Assembly (NCBI GenBank): GCA_002224055.1
Contig: AZLU01000006.1
Coordinates: forward strand, 124,001 to 188,000
Direction of reading: 5' to 3'
Source of the DNA: Pezizomycotina sp. ARF18
Taxonomy: Eukaryota; Ascomycota
DNA: 64,000 nt
Positions 46,001-59,157 of this stretch are shown here, piece after piece (position 1 is the first letter of the stretch; every line of letters begins with the position of its first letter). The notes below the pieces were generated by a model that saw only the letters and a program-made list of their open reading frames with translations, ran no database searches and was not told the origin of the DNA. Position numbers and translations under genes: made by a program.

Positions 46001-49000
46001 TATTTTCTGCATATCTCGTTAGGCGGGCTTAAGCTCCAATAAACGGTTTACTACTTGACTGAAACACGGGAGGCACTATGGGTTATTCGTAGATCCCTCA
46101 TCGATCACGACAACGAGTAGCTATAAGACATTGAAGGCATGGGAAACTTTAGCGACAATCTTTCTGCGAGACCGTGATGTGGAATTATAAATATCGTTAC
46201 CTGACGTAGAGCATTCTATGAGGGGGACTCTGATACACTGAATATAACTTACTCGGAACGGATATCGACTATACAACGGCCTTCGAGGCTTTTGCTTGTA
46301 CTGTGCACTATCGTACGAGTAGTCTTACTCTTATTTAGGCGGCCTTTCTCTACTACAACACAACACTGCTGATACTGATATGCCCAACGTCGGTTCGAAC
46401 CTTGACACATCTACGTAATTTCCGCTATGCATCGACTACTCAGGATAAGAGTGAAAGTCACTATGATCAAGGTCTTGAGGGTTTAGGAAGTCATCACGAC
46501 ACGTGGAGTGAACCTAGCGCATTGATTGAGCTGTGTTATGCACTGAATCTCGTTGACGGTTGAGGTTTTAACGATAGTTGTGAAGAATGTGTGTGTGTGT
46601 GTTGTAGTTATTTATTTGTCTAATTTTTCTGTAAAAGCATGTTGTATTTTGTCTCCCTGGCCTAATACATATCGCTTATGCTTCAGTATAGGAGAAGGAA
46701 ATCCTAATCCTAATCGTGCGCATAATCCGAACCTAATCGCTGGTGCTGGATATCAAACTGGGTGGATTTTGCTTTGACTCAGTATCGTACCCCTGGAATC
46801 TGAGCACTTCGCAACTAAATAGTTATATTAAGAAGGTTCCGTAAACTTCGACACGAGGCGTTAGATATATGGGAGCTTACGTGAAGGTACTTGAGTTTAT
46901 ACGGGGTGTGTGAGCAGGAGATCTCGTTCCGTTATACTTCTATTGTCTTCGCTGCGTCTCGTCTTTACTAAAATCTAATATTAATACTGTTTTTATGGCC
47001 ACACGCGCGCAGGCACGTGCAGCATGGGTTAGTAGTGTGGCTATACGTTTGTTTCCATGGGTCTGTTGGACCCTGGAAGCCTCCTCGTTTGCTTGGCTGC
47101 GTGATATGCAATTAGTGATTGAAATGGGACATATAGTTCTACCTGTTCCTCCCTCCTCTTTTTTTTTCTTTTTATTTTTCTCTTCCCGCTAGTGTATCAC
47201 TGTAGAGGACATTCCCCATTGATCCAGGCTCATTTAGGTATAGGTCTGGTCCGATTGTTGCTTTAGCCCCTGTACCATGAGGCGCTTTGCGGCACAGAGC
47301 TTTTCTTGTATTCCATGTCTTTCCAACAAACACTAACGGCACACGAAAATTACTCCTAGTATGCCATGAGCTGTCTCTCTATCGCTGAAGACGGTTGTTC
47401 AAGCTTTGATCGTGGAGGAATAGGGTGACGAGGGCTTTGTACGTTTAGATTGTTTATAAAACTTTCCAAGTCCCAGGAATATTTTGAGTTCGCATCTATC
47501 GTTTAGGGCTGGGACAAGTGGGAAGGGGCTTTAGGACCACTCTATCGGATGGTCTTACCAGTTCGTACCTCTGCATTTAACGGCAGGATTCGATATAGGT
47601 TGGTTTGCTAAGCTGTGATGTTTGATGAATACCTATCCTCGCTTTTTCCAGTCCGGGTACTGCTGAAATATCGCCAAATACTCGGGTCTTGTTAACTCTC
47701 TACTACGTAATATCGTAGCGTCGAACGCAAATTGCGTTATCTGTGGATCTCCCTGCTACCAAATCTCCTACTGTATGATCCTGTTCGTTAGCCTAGTTAC
47801 TCTCTTCAGGATATCCTCGAGTGGGATCTATGACGTGGCCCCTAAGTGACGGGTTGTGCTCGGTTCTTCCGCGTTCCAATATCAGCTTCTGTTGTAACCT
47901 ACGCTAGGAGCATGAGATCCAATCTGATTTACTTATCCTCGGTTTCATTCTCGTCCGCATCCTTGTCTAATATACCAAGTTTGTCGATCTTGCGTACAGG
48001 TAGCTTTGCTGTGCCGCGTCTTACAATACTTTCTATCGAATGTCTATATTGATAGGTTCATTATCGAGCCGGAGTAGTTGCACAAGTTCTGGAGGATACG
48101 CAGCGCTCCCGCTTCATGTTAGGTTTTGACTATTTCCTTTGTTTCGTATAGTTGTAATATTAATGGTACATTATATTATGTGACAAACTTCTGTTCCAGT
48201 GGTTAAACGATGTTAGTATCTGGGCGCTGCTTCTTCCCCTACAACCTGTTGCGTTATAAGTTCCGGTTGTGTGTGGAATTGGGGGGGACTTGGCTGATAT
48301 CAGCTGCTCCAGACCAGTCTTCAATCAATTTGGTCAGTTGGGAGAGTGCAGGATTTGGATGTTTTAAACAAGCAGCTTTCTATTACAGGCCGGATATTTT
48401 TTTTCCGGTTTGGAGTCGATTATCAGTATTACGAATAAGCGTGTTTGCCTGTAAAATCGTAGCAATAGAATATGCCTTGTTATCCATCGCTTTCGAGAAT
48501 CGATTGTTCGATTGTATATGGAAGTTATGATTGGGCATTGAAGTTTTAAAAACTTGTTTTTTTCTTTTGCCAATGTTCAGTGCTCCAATTTTGACCCCGC
48601 GCAACATACGGCGTCTTTCGATGCTAAGTAAGTTGGCGCCAAATTCTACTACGTCGGCGGAGGCTTTAAATATGAGCCACCGTCGATCGCGAGAGGCCTC
48701 GTTGAAATAATGCTCACTCAAAGATCCATTTGAAAGTATACCGAAACAGATCTCAGAGCTAATATACTGGACCTCCCACATATCCGCCCATACTCACTTG
48801 GGAGTAGTAGTTATGCTCTTGCCGTTTGTTTCGTAAATGATGTAGTATTTCTATGGACAGATTACGATATAGCACTGGCAGGAGAGCTTTCATATGTTAT
48901 TACGATTTCGAATCCATGAGACCTACTTAATATTTTACGCCTCTTCTTCTCTAGGCCGGAGTCCTCTACGCTTCGAGATGCGGCTGGCCGTGGCTCTACA

Positions 49001-52000
49001 TGGGGACGGTTTAGAAAGCCAAGAATACAGCTCGACCTACGGCCGGGGAGCCAATAGAATATTAGGAAATTCAGTTCACACGCTCCAAGAATCGAGAACA
49101 TTTACGTAGTACGTGATAATGAAGTGCTACACAAATGCTACAAAAATTAACGCTCGAATGCCCGTGTGCTGTGTGACTTTCATATGACCAGAGCCGTTTA
49201 AGTTGCTAGGCCAGAAATCCTAATAATTTACTGTAAATTCTTATTAACTCGTATATGCATCAAAGCGGCTCATTTCGTAGTAGATATCGGCGAGTGGCTC
49301 CGATGCGATAGCTCGCGATGATACTATCCGCCGCCGAAGGCAGCTCTTCATTTCTTGATATTCTTTATCCATATTGATCTCTACGCCCACGTTGTCTAAC
49401 GTTCTCTAGCGAGGATTTCCATTCCGCCACCTTCTTCGAAACTTTGATTGATCTTACAGCCTGTTCGAGGTTAGTACGATTTTCTAACTAACAAAATTGC
49501 TACAGGCTTATGGAGATAAGCTGAAAGAATGATTGAATAGCCTCCCGAATGTTTGTTCTAAAAATTCTGGTGAGCTATACTGATTGCCTTGAGCTGCGTT
49601 GGAAATTGACTTATCAGGCATTGGCCGCGGAAAACGTATTATGACGTTTCTCGGCAGCTCTTTTGAGAGAAACGATTCGACTTGAATTCGCTATCTTTCA
49701 AAAGGGTAATGTACGGATACCTCTGGGTTTAAGATCTAGGAGGCCACAGCTGACCAAAGCTATCGGATGATCACCCAGGTTGGTAGAGCACGAAGCTAAC
49801 ACTCAATTAATTCAACTGATGCGGCTTTTAAAATTTCGATATCTGTAGTAGCTTGTGTGTAATTTTTGATAGCGGGAAGCGGCGTACACCTCCAAAGTCT
49901 ACGCGCAGTAAGCGGTTTCGCTTATCATTTTGGCCATTGGGACGCAAGCGCTGCGACACTAGAAGTTATCATGAGGAAGTGCAAGTGCGATAGAATTCGA
50001 CACTAAGTATAGGCTATACTTAGACTTGTGTAATGTCCTTGAGATTTTAGTGTGTTCATGTCAGTGAGACGTCGTTAATGGTTCCCGTTCTTGCGGTGTC
50101 TTGTCCTTACTATGAAAGAAAGAAAATAAAAATACAAATGGTGTTTGTTATTCTTTATAGGATAAATGCCTACGGATGTATGTACATGTGCGATATAGTT
50201 TATCAGTTGGGGCCGAAGTTTTCCTGGGTCGATCAGATTCTAGAAGACTTGATTCGCGAAAATCGCTTATTTACTTTCTTGCATGAGACGTAATTGATAC
50301 TTTAAAGGGAGCTTTATTGTCCTCTAATTTCGCTCGCGCGTCCGATTCGTATGTGACTTTCTCGCTGATTCAAATTCACTTACGTATAAGTCGGATATGC
50401 TTGACACTTAAGGCTCTCTATTATATGGAGGCTTGCGTCTCGGAACTTGGCTTTCTGTCTCTTAGTGCGTCCACCCAACATCGGCGGACACAAGAAAGCT
50501 GTTTTTAATCTTTCACGAATGGTCTCTTGTTCGAGTTCTGAAACATTTTTGTTCACGGTTCGAATGTGCGAGCTTTAGAGCGGTGGCGCCTCTCACATTC
50601 ACTACGTCTATCATGATTGATCCCATTCCACAAGACAGTTTGAGTTAGGTAATAGCGGCCCGATACGTAGTATGCTTGCGGGACGGTGTCAATTAAAAAG
50701 GAATCCGTACAACTGTCTGTGAACTCTCTTTCCGGCCAATCAGATTCGTCCTCTTGCGTCTATAGACGAGGAAGAGGACGAGCCTGAATTTGATATTATC
50801 TGCAGGACGGTGGTACTTTGACAGAATATGTTTCAGGATTGACTCTGACTCATCTGGATGGCTGGTGAAATATGGCTGTTGCTTCACGGCTGTCAATGGT
50901 TCGTAGCTATCATACAGGGTGAACTTCTTTGTAATAATGTACTTGTTGATCAATCTCTTTATACCTCTTTATACCCCATATGTATCGTTGTCAATTTCGA
51001 CGTGCGATCTCCGGGATCCTTCTTCGGTGCAGTTGGGGAGAATTTACAGGATCAAACAGAGAAATATCATACCCGCCTTCACGCTGGGAATTCCGTCCTA
51101 TGGGCGATGTGTGGTTATTCATTAGCCTTGTAAGCCGTCTAGATTTGAATGGATTCCGTTGCTCTATATTACCTACCGTGAAGGTAATTTGTGCCTAAAA
51201 GCCCTATATGTTGATTCCATTGGCCATGTAATCACTGATAGAAGATATCAAGCCGCCACGAACCCCTAGAATGCACTGCGGTAACAATATATGTCGCGAG
51301 TGGTCTGGAGTTTAAGGTTTAATATCAATGGACAATGCGAAGTCAACATAAGTTTGATTATGAAAACCTTATATACGGTGACTTGACAAAAGTTTATCCA
51401 GCATAGGTAAGGGTTGTGCCTAAATCATGGAGATATCACAAGTTACTGCCCGCGCTGAACGTCACAAAAATGGACCACTGTGAATCTTTATATGGCGTGC
51501 TACTTTCACGACCCTCGTTTATGCTCCCTCCAGTCGTACATCTTTGAACTAAATACGTGTTACTAAACCCGAGTAAAAGATACGTACAGCATCTTTATCA
51601 TTGTTCAAGTCCATCCGTGGTACCACGTAATCATATATTGGCTTGTTGGAGTCGTATGTGCTCAGTATCGCTGATGGTATTCAAACTTTTATCTGATCTA
51701 TGGGAAACTCATTCTAGATGTTGTTCCGCTTCAAACTAGATTTTTCTAGTCGTATAAGTCGGCGGGCGTCCGTCAATCGAAATAATATCCGACGCCTGTG
51801 TGGCTCCTTTGGAATATATCTCCTTCCAGGCCATTAGCAAGTGTTTAAATTACGAAAAAGCATGTGTAAAATGCTTCTTCGTAGGCAGCTATGGGCTGTC
51901 GTTGTTATACGAGGACAGTGCTTCTTCAGGTGACATACATGGCTAATGATCAAATCGATCCCAAAATGTGCAGTATCTATCCGAATATCGCACGCATCTT

Positions 52001-52600
52001 CGTGGATGGAGGCGAGGCTATATTATCGACGACCACCTTTTTTGCAGACATATTATCTGGCCCCTGAGTTCGATGTCTTCGTACTTCGATATCCTTTTAT
52101 GCGCTATAAATTGGTAGCTAATCTGGTTCTGTAATGACAATGATGTGCCCGCGGTTCGATTTGTTTTACATATTTCGCTAGATCATTCAAGTATCGCTCT
52201 TTGGGGTTAACGGAAAACACGGTCGAGGTTATTCGATTGGCAAATAATCTAAGCATTGGGTTGACTAAGAATCGATTATTTAAGACAAGAAAGTGGTTCT
52301 GGTGGTTCATGTTTTATAAAAAGGATGATGTTATTTGATTGTTTGACGGAAGTGTGTAAGGATCTAATAGACTGAACTGCTAAAGCTGTAAAATATACCG
52401 GCTCCCTTTTCTTCTTTTTTTTTTTTTTTTTTGCCCTTCGCTCTTCGGCTGGTGTCAGATTCAATTTTTTACGGCGCGGAAACTACGAAGCATTGATTTA
52501 GAATGAAAAAAGCCCCCTGAGGATGCGTGAGACACAGGATACGATTGTTGAGTATTAGTTACATTCTTCAAATCCTTCTTAAAAAAAAAACACGTTGTGA
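43050..52600. other. gene desert, about 9.5 kb
   Basis: No supported gene on either strand. Open frames are short (99-132 codons at most) and random in appearance. Composition is near-balanced with many CpG steps and no RIP-like bias. It contains a (GT)n stretch at 46588-46602 and a degenerate CCTAATCCTAATC string near 46700-46740, with T runs near 47160 and 52417-52432. It resembles the 22.4-31.3 kb desert in texture, but I see no shared long word between the two. Confidence 0.5.
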
Positions 52601-52608
52601 AGGTACTA

Positions 52609-52713
52609 TGGCTGCCTTATTTTGGACAAATTTATCATCACGCATCAAAACCGCTAGGGAGGATCATGATCGTCGCGTCGACCAAGAAGTGGATCTTTTG
52701 TCGACACTCAAGG
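52609..52713 (+). other. possible orphan exon upstream of the SDR gene
   Basis: An ATG opens MAALFWTNLSSRIKTARED followed by HDRRVDQEVDLLSTLK, ending at a GTAGGG that could act as a splice donor. The amino-acid order looks coding-like (amphipathic, charged), unlike the desert to the left. There is no clear continuation and no family match. It may be a short gene, a leader exon or chance. Confidence 0.2.
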
Positions 52714-52875
52714 TAGGGCCGAGAATTGAGCATTAACCGAATGCCGGTCCATGCATATCCATGGTCCGGGGCACAACACCTTATGACGATCATCCGTCAA
52801 AATCTTTTTTCAGCCCTCCAAAACCCTCAAACCTTCAAATCCCACCCTCTCCAATATCGTGAGCTATATACGACA

Positions 52876-53997
52876 ATGTCCGAGTCAACGCCATCAGACT
52901 ACCTAACATCCCTATTCTCCCTCGAGGGGCGTACGGCCTTAATAACAGGCGGCGTGCGGGGTATCGGCGCATCCATCGCTATCGCACTGTAAAAAAAAAA
53001 AAAAAAAAAAAAACACAGACCCCTCCCACCACATCCGCATCTAACCTCCCACAAATACTAATACACAAATACTAATAATAAGATATATTTCACAGCGCAA
53101 AAGCCGGCGCGAACATAATCCTCCTCTCCCGCGACGTCCAATCCGACAACACCTCAAAATAAAATCCCTCATAGAATCCATCCGCGGCCCGGAGAACTGC
53201 CACGTCCTCGACGCCGACCTCCTAAACGACACGCACTCCGACCTTGTGCAAAAATAAGATCGTGCATGGCGTCGTATTCTCCGGACATTCTCGTAAACTG
53301 TGCTGGTGTGAATCGGCGTGAATCGGCGGAATTTTTCGATAGGAAGGATTGGGATGACGTGTTGCAGGTTAATTTGACGGCGGCGTTTACGATGTGTCAG
53401 GTTTTTGGGAGGTATTGGATTGAGAAAGAGGGGGAAGGGGGGTTGGTGGTGGTGGTGGTGTAGTGCGAGGAATTTGAAGATTATAAACGTTAGTAGCATA
53501 TTGAGCCAGTTGGGGAGTAGGAACGTGGTTAGCTATGTAGCTAGTAAAGGCGGCATGCAGCAGATGACGAGGGGATTGTCGAATGAGTGGATGAAGCATG
53601 GTAGTAAGTTGCCATTCCTGGTGTATATTGTCATAGATTGTTTCATGGAAGATGTTAAGATTTTTCTAGTCAACGTAAACGCTCTGGCACCGGGATATAC
53701 AGCGACGGAGTTCACGAAGCCTTACAGGATAGCCCAGAGAGGAACCAGTACGTGATAGACAGAACTCCCGTAAGTCCATCTCACGCCCCAGTTCATTCAT
53801 TGATATTCATAACATCAAATCGAAAAAGCTTTTTCTGACAGTATAAATAGGCTGGAAGATGGGGTAAATCATCAGATCTCGATGGCGCAGCTGTGTACCT
53901 AGCTTCTCAGGCTAGCAACTTCGTCAGCGGCGAGACCCTAACCGTTGATGGAGGATTCACGTGTACTGTTAGAGGGCCATATACTAAACCGCTTTAG
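52876..53997 (+). CDS. short-chain dehydrogenase/reductase, KduD/gluconate 5-dehydrogenase-like
   Basis: A classical SDR using NAD(P). Exon 1 (52876-52988) reads [38 protein letters not shown] with the cofactor motif GGxxGIG. An intron at 52989-53095 has a long A run after the donor. Exon 2 continues [53 protein letters not shown] (the NAG motif appears as NCAG), [32 protein letters not shown] with the catalytic Ser, and [20 protein letters not shown] with YxxxK. After an intron (53604-53669) comes [15 protein letters not shown] third intron (53770-53850) precedes [35 protein letters not shown] and stop TAG at 53995-53997. Closest in pattern to KduD-type sugar-acid dehydrogenases; the substrate is unproven. 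Two or three frame changes occur between 53150 and 53480. Confidence 0.85.
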
Positions 53998-54184
53998 AGC
54001 ATAATCATAGTAGTTGCCCTCCGCGATAAAGTTACTTAGCTCAAACGTCAATTTTGAGGTCTACGGTCTATTCTATTTTCTAATGATAACTTTTCTTCAA
54101 AAGCAAGCAAAAACAAGAATAACAGAGAGCATGTCACCAGGTGCCATTCTCATAGCCCCAAAATCTCCATCCCAACCCCCGCCA

Positions 54185-57100
54185 CTACCATCCTTCCTTC
54201 CTTCCTTCCCCATCTTCGTAATACCCCAAATCTGCAACGTCTGGTATACAAACATACCTCTCCCCAACAGGCGTTATCTTCAACCCTTCCTCCATCTGTA
54301 AATCCCAGACTTTCACACGTTGGTCCACGCCGGCGCTTACTACCTTTCTTTTATCCAGGAGTATCCTAACTCCAGTGACGGCAGAGGCATGTGCCCTTTC
54401 CACTTTCTCGGCGCTCACCTTCACACCATCCCTGAAATCCATCCGTGATACCGCGAGCGCTGTATCGTCGCCGCCCGTGAGGAGTAGTGCTTCCCCGTCT
54501 GAAAGTATTTGTAAGTCGAGGGATTTTACGCTATTTTGGTGGATCTGCTGTGACCATATCGGAGTAACCAACCGGAGGACACTCTCTTCATCGAGGTTGG
54601 AGAGGATGCAGAGTAGGGCTGAGTAAGATCCCAAAGCGTAACGTGGCCATCTGTCCCCGCCGTGAGCAGTACGAGCCTCTGAGCGGCCCAGAACAGACGA
54701 ACGTGTAGCAGGCAAGAAGTCTTGTAGAAACCAGATATCCGCACGTAAAAGCGTTTCTGAACAGTGTCGTACACTGTAACCTAAAATAACAACCTTAGCA
54801 AAAGTTATCATGACGCTTCACAAAAAAAAAAAAAAATACCTTTATCGAAGAATCCGAATACACGAACGCCGCCAAGATTTTCTTCCAGCCCGTGATCTCC
54901 AGACAGCTCGACCCTAGAACCCTCAGGTCTAGATCCTTACCCGCCGCAGTCTCCGCCGCCACTCGCGGAAACACCAATGAGCGTGAATTTCCAACAGTAC
55001 ACTTCCTCGACGCCGCCGCAGGAGAACAACCAGCCCCCGCAGGGTGACCATTCGAGGTGGCAGACACCGGTGCTGTGAAGTTTCTGTAGGCAAAGTGGTA
55101 TGATTTTACTCTTGGCGGGGTCGAGCATGGACAGGCGGATAACTGTGTCTTCTGCGCCTGTTGCTATGATTCGAAGGGGTGTTGGTTGATCTGCTAGTGG
55201 CGGAGAAATTGCAACGGTCTTTACCTCGCGGCCGTGGAAGGATGGTTCCACTTGCGGATTACGAAGGACTGTGGGGAAGAGACGGAATGGCACTAATTGC
55301 CCTTCGTCAGTATCAGCCATTAAAGTGAAATAAAAAGAGACGGGAGACAAAAGGGGTAGAAAATTGCGATAAGGGAAGGGCCGGTACCTTCTGGGCCCTC
55401 GTATAAACAAAGAAAGCCTGTACGACCCCTTCACAATCCTTCTCAAAGAGTATAAAGTTCCTATTCCCGCTTCCGCAATTGAACCCGCCGACCCCAACTT
55501 CAATACCTTTGTCTCGTTCCACAGAACCATATCCGTCCCGTGGAATCCGTATAAAATGCCTCGTCTCGTTCATTTGGGATGGTATGAACGTATAATCCCT
55601 CGATAGTGGTAAATAAGTTCGGCCAGTCTTGTGTATCGTAGTCAGCGAGACTTCAGCTGCAGGGTTATCTTGTGGGTGGCGAAGGAGCCATCGCGACCTG
55701 TAGATAAGACCACTGCAACACTCTGCGTAATGTCGCGTATATTGACTGATGTCACGGCATCTTCGCCGTGTATGCGTCGCCAGACATTGAGTGATTCGAG
55801 GGAGTGTCCGTCGTATTGTGGTCTAGTCTCCAGATTGCTACAGCACCGTAGCGTGAACCCAGGACGCAAATATACTCTGCAGGTGCGACTTCTTTCATGG
55901 AAAAGGACGTGGAATGAATTTGTCTGGACTCCGTAGGGTCCACGTTTTATCGAATCTGAGCGGGATGGTTCGCTGTAACTCTCTGGAGGGTAAACTTATC
56001 GAGCTCGTCGAAGGATATCGATAGTAGAAAAGGTGCATCTGGATTAAGTAGATGGTGAGCCGTAAGATGCTCTAAAAAGGTTGGTGTAGCTGTTGACGTA
56101 CCATTACTTCCCATCGCCGTTAATAATCTCGCAATCCTGCCATTGAAAACTTTGTGCCATTCGCATTCAGGTTTTGAAAATTCGTCCTGCCAGTGGCGAG
56201 AGTCTAACACGGCTACCTTGCCGTCTTTATCGCCAATGGCCGCAAGCCCGGCGCCAGTATCTCTCCAGCTGGCTAAAATGGAAGAATTTTGGCATTGATC
56301 CCATTTCCCTATCAGAGACCACTTGCTATCCTTCGAGTGTGTGCCCTTGAACAGCTGTCCTGAGCCTAAGGTAGCGAAAAATGTTGAACTTGATAATGCA
56401 CAGTAGTCCTTCACGTTGTCCTTGGCTTTAGTGGAATTACTGGGACGTCATGCACGCCTTCATTGACTCCAGACTTGCTAAAAGACCGGTATTAAAATCC
56501 TCCAGATGGACTTGCCAGAGAGATAAAGCACCATCCGCGCCACCGGTGGCTACGGCCAAAGGCAGTCGAGGCGTAGGAGGTAGTTCTAAACTCCATACGT
56601 TCTTACCAACGTGTATATTTCTCCACGTTTTCAAGCACGTCATTTCGCTACTTCCTTCTTCTGCTTCCCAGAGCTTGCTGGTTGTGTCTTCGCCCCAGCT
56701 GAGTATAAATTTACGGTCTCTACGGCTTACACTTCTAGGTTTACGAGATGGTGGGCAGGGTTGAGTTGATCGAATGTTTCTAGTTCTAGGAATTTAACTC
56801 CCCAGATCCTCGCATTATGCCCACCCGACGGACAGTGGCTCTTTTATAGTCACGTTTTCATCCACTGCCGGCGATAGCTCAGATGCACCTACTTGGAATT
56901 TTGAAGTGTCCCAGAGGCGCACGCTCCTGTCGTCGCTGCAACTTACGATGCGCTTCAAATCATCTGATATCGCCACACCGAAGATGGAACCCTCGTGAGA
57001 GATGAACTTGGAATGGAAGAAGGTCGTACGAGGCGTATTCTCCTGAAGTGATGAAGAAGGCGTCCATATCTGAGACCAGTACTGAACAACGCCGAATACA

Positions 57101-57721
57101 GTCCCAGACGCAACGTGAACCATTACCGATCCGTCCGAAGTTGATTTCACCTTGACGGAAGCAGAGTACAAAAGCGTCCTTTCCGGGCAAGCCAGAGTCA
57201 AAAACTCTGGTTCGGCACCGCTCGACGGCATATTGAAGCTAATAAGCTCGTTATGCGCTGTGACGGAGACGACAGCTAGTAGGTTCTCATCTTCAGGCCC
57301 CGCGGCAAGGATTGACGGCGGGAACAGCACGAACGCTGCGTGAAGTATCCAGTCAGGTACCCGTATTTCTTGGCGCCGAAAATCGTCTTTGTGTAACAAT
57401 TCCTGGAGCCTCGTGAGGATGATGCCCTTTCCGCCCCAGATCAAGACATCAGCGCCATCGCTCAGGTCGGGTTGACGAGTTCCGTCCGTCGAGGGATTCC
57501 GCGTTGCTGGCTGCGAGATGATACCGTGGATCCTTTCTCGCTGAATATCCTCACACTCCTCTGCAAGGTAGCAGACTGATCCCGCACGTGATAGATCTGG
57601 AGATTGTACCCGCAGCCAACGAGCAGAAGGTCATCCCTGACGAAGTTCAGCGCCGTTATAGGTCCGACAAATGAGATTTGCTGTATAGTGTCGCAAGTTC
57701 ATGGGGATTCTCGGATGACAT
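54185..57721 (-). CDS. WD40-repeat protein, WDR6/Rtt10 (Trm734) family
   Basis: A large WD40 protein of about 1,100 residues. Yeast Rtt10/Trm734 partners the tRNA methyltransferase Trm7 for 2-prime-O-methylation of tRNA anticodon loops and has a role in endocytic recycling. The minus-strand ATG at 57721 starts MSSENPHELATLYSK, then SFVGPITALNFVRDDLLLVG and WGGKGIILTRLQELL. Repeats include HEGSIFGVAISDDLKRIVSC with DDRSVRLWDTS, KFILSWGEDTT with EMTCLKTWRNIHVGKNVWSL, and VATGGADGALSLWQ. Further on come FATLGSGQLF, AAIGDKDGKVAVLDSRHW, CVLGSRYGAVAIWRLD, STGRDGSFATHKI, RIIATGAEDTVIRLS, CHLEWSPCGGWLFSCGG, TAGTDGHVTLWDLT and near the end VSAGVDQRVKVWDLQ. The stop TAG is at 54187-54185. The tail and order fit WDR6. 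Short introns are likely near 54800-54840 and 55320-55390. Frame changes are frequent. It is divergent from KMT6. Confidence 0.8.
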
Positions 57722-59157
57722 GTTTATTACAGCCGTTGGTTAGCTTCAGAGCTTCAAGGCTATTGGCTAGCCTAAGGACACACAACAGCAAATCAGAAAG
57801 CATCCAGGGGTGACATCGGGAGGCTATGCTTTTAGTAGATCTTCGGTACTCATTCCTGATATCTTTGAAGCAAATGTTAAATAAGGGTGAGAAACGAAAG
57901 AGCAAGAGCTTCGTGATGTAAAGTATTTCCCGAACAGAGGATTATGGATTGGCCGCCGGGATTGTAAAAAACGAGATTAGCTGCAGGAAAGCCCACAGAT
58001 GGCGACGGAACGAGATGAGGATGTCCCACTTCAGAACAAAGCGAAGGAAGGAAATGCTAACTGGAGCAAATGAACAGCATGCCTTTGACGATGTCCGAGG
58101 CGTTTCCAACTGGTAATCCCTGAAAAGTGACTGGAAGAGAAAGGACAAGATGGCATGAAAGATGATGATGTCTTCAAAGGATGATAGGATACTTTAAGTA
58201 TATATCGGAGGAAGCTTTATGACTTGGGAAATTTTGACGGGGAAAATTATATTAGGGCCGTATAGAACTCGTTGGTCCCAGTTTTACGCTTTGTCGGCGT
58301 TGACAGCCGAAATTGGCACCGTAATTAAAAACGGCCCCCATACAAATTAAAAAGTAAAGAATTTATTTTTATTTTTAATTCGAAATATTTAATTATTATT
58401 CCTTATTTTATTTTTATTCATTATTTTAATTTACTACCTACTTATTCTTTCATTTATTTATTTATTTATTATTATTTTTTTTTTTTCTGAAAACCTTCGC
58501 TCGCGTCCTTTGCCTCCCCCCCCAAAAGAACGTAGCCCTAACAAGCACCCACCCAGTAGTGAAAAAGAATAGAGCACCAATTCGCCATCCTTAATCTATC
58601 TTATTCTAAGAAGAGAAAGAAAGAGCGCTTCCATTTCGTAAGTAAGGACTGTTTTCGTCCGCCTTTACTTCGGCGGAGAATCGGCCGTCGGAAACGGTCT
58701 TCGTTCTTTCTCATATCTCACCAAGCCCTAGTATGGTTGCTTGGCCTAGGGCAAGCATCGAGGACCGATTGCTGCCCGACGGTAGATGGGACCTTGTATT
58801 CTTTCGAGGGCGAGTCAGTAATCCTCTAACGCCTATTTGCTTGCTCGGGCCCTTGAGTCCTTAAGTTTTTTGGTCAGTGCTAATCTCCCTCTTCCTCTAC
58901 TCTCTCGGCCCTTTTTTTTTTTTTTTTTTTTTCGTGTCCAAAAGGTACGAACTTTGACCTTCTGCGCCAAAACCATTACGTCGTGGAAGGGCTTCGTTTG
59001 TTGACATTCTTCTGCGGTTTGGTGGGAATGGAGGTTAAAGCGAGGGAAATAAACCGAAACACCCTAAAGGAACAACAAACCAACTGTAAGAAGAAAAGGA
59101 GAAAAAAAAAAGAAAAACTGAAAGTAAAGGCTTTAAAAAAGGTAAAGAAAAGCAGCG
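57722..59157. promoter_or_regulatory. divergent promoter region, Rtt10/WDR6 and KMT6
   Basis: A 1.4-kb gap between divergent start codons. The part 58340-58490 is strongly AT-rich with ATTT repeats near 58444-58475. The part 58500-58720 is GC-richer, with a hairpin-like CGGCGGAGAATCGGCCGTCGG near 58670. A T run lies at about 58913-58932. I see no RNA polymerase III gene: no tRNA arms and no 5S box pattern. Confidence 0.4.

Noticed and set aside
46380-46420. GGTTCGAACC as a tRNA T-loop
   Set aside because: No matching acceptor, D or anticodon arms could be folded around it.
46590-46760. Degenerate CCTAAT string as an interstitial telomere
   Set aside because: The units read CCTAAT, not CCCTAA, and are irregular; likely chance.
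58640-58720. GC-rich hairpin as a small RNA gene
   Set aside because: No conserved RNA family pattern, no A/B box, and it lies in a promoter region.
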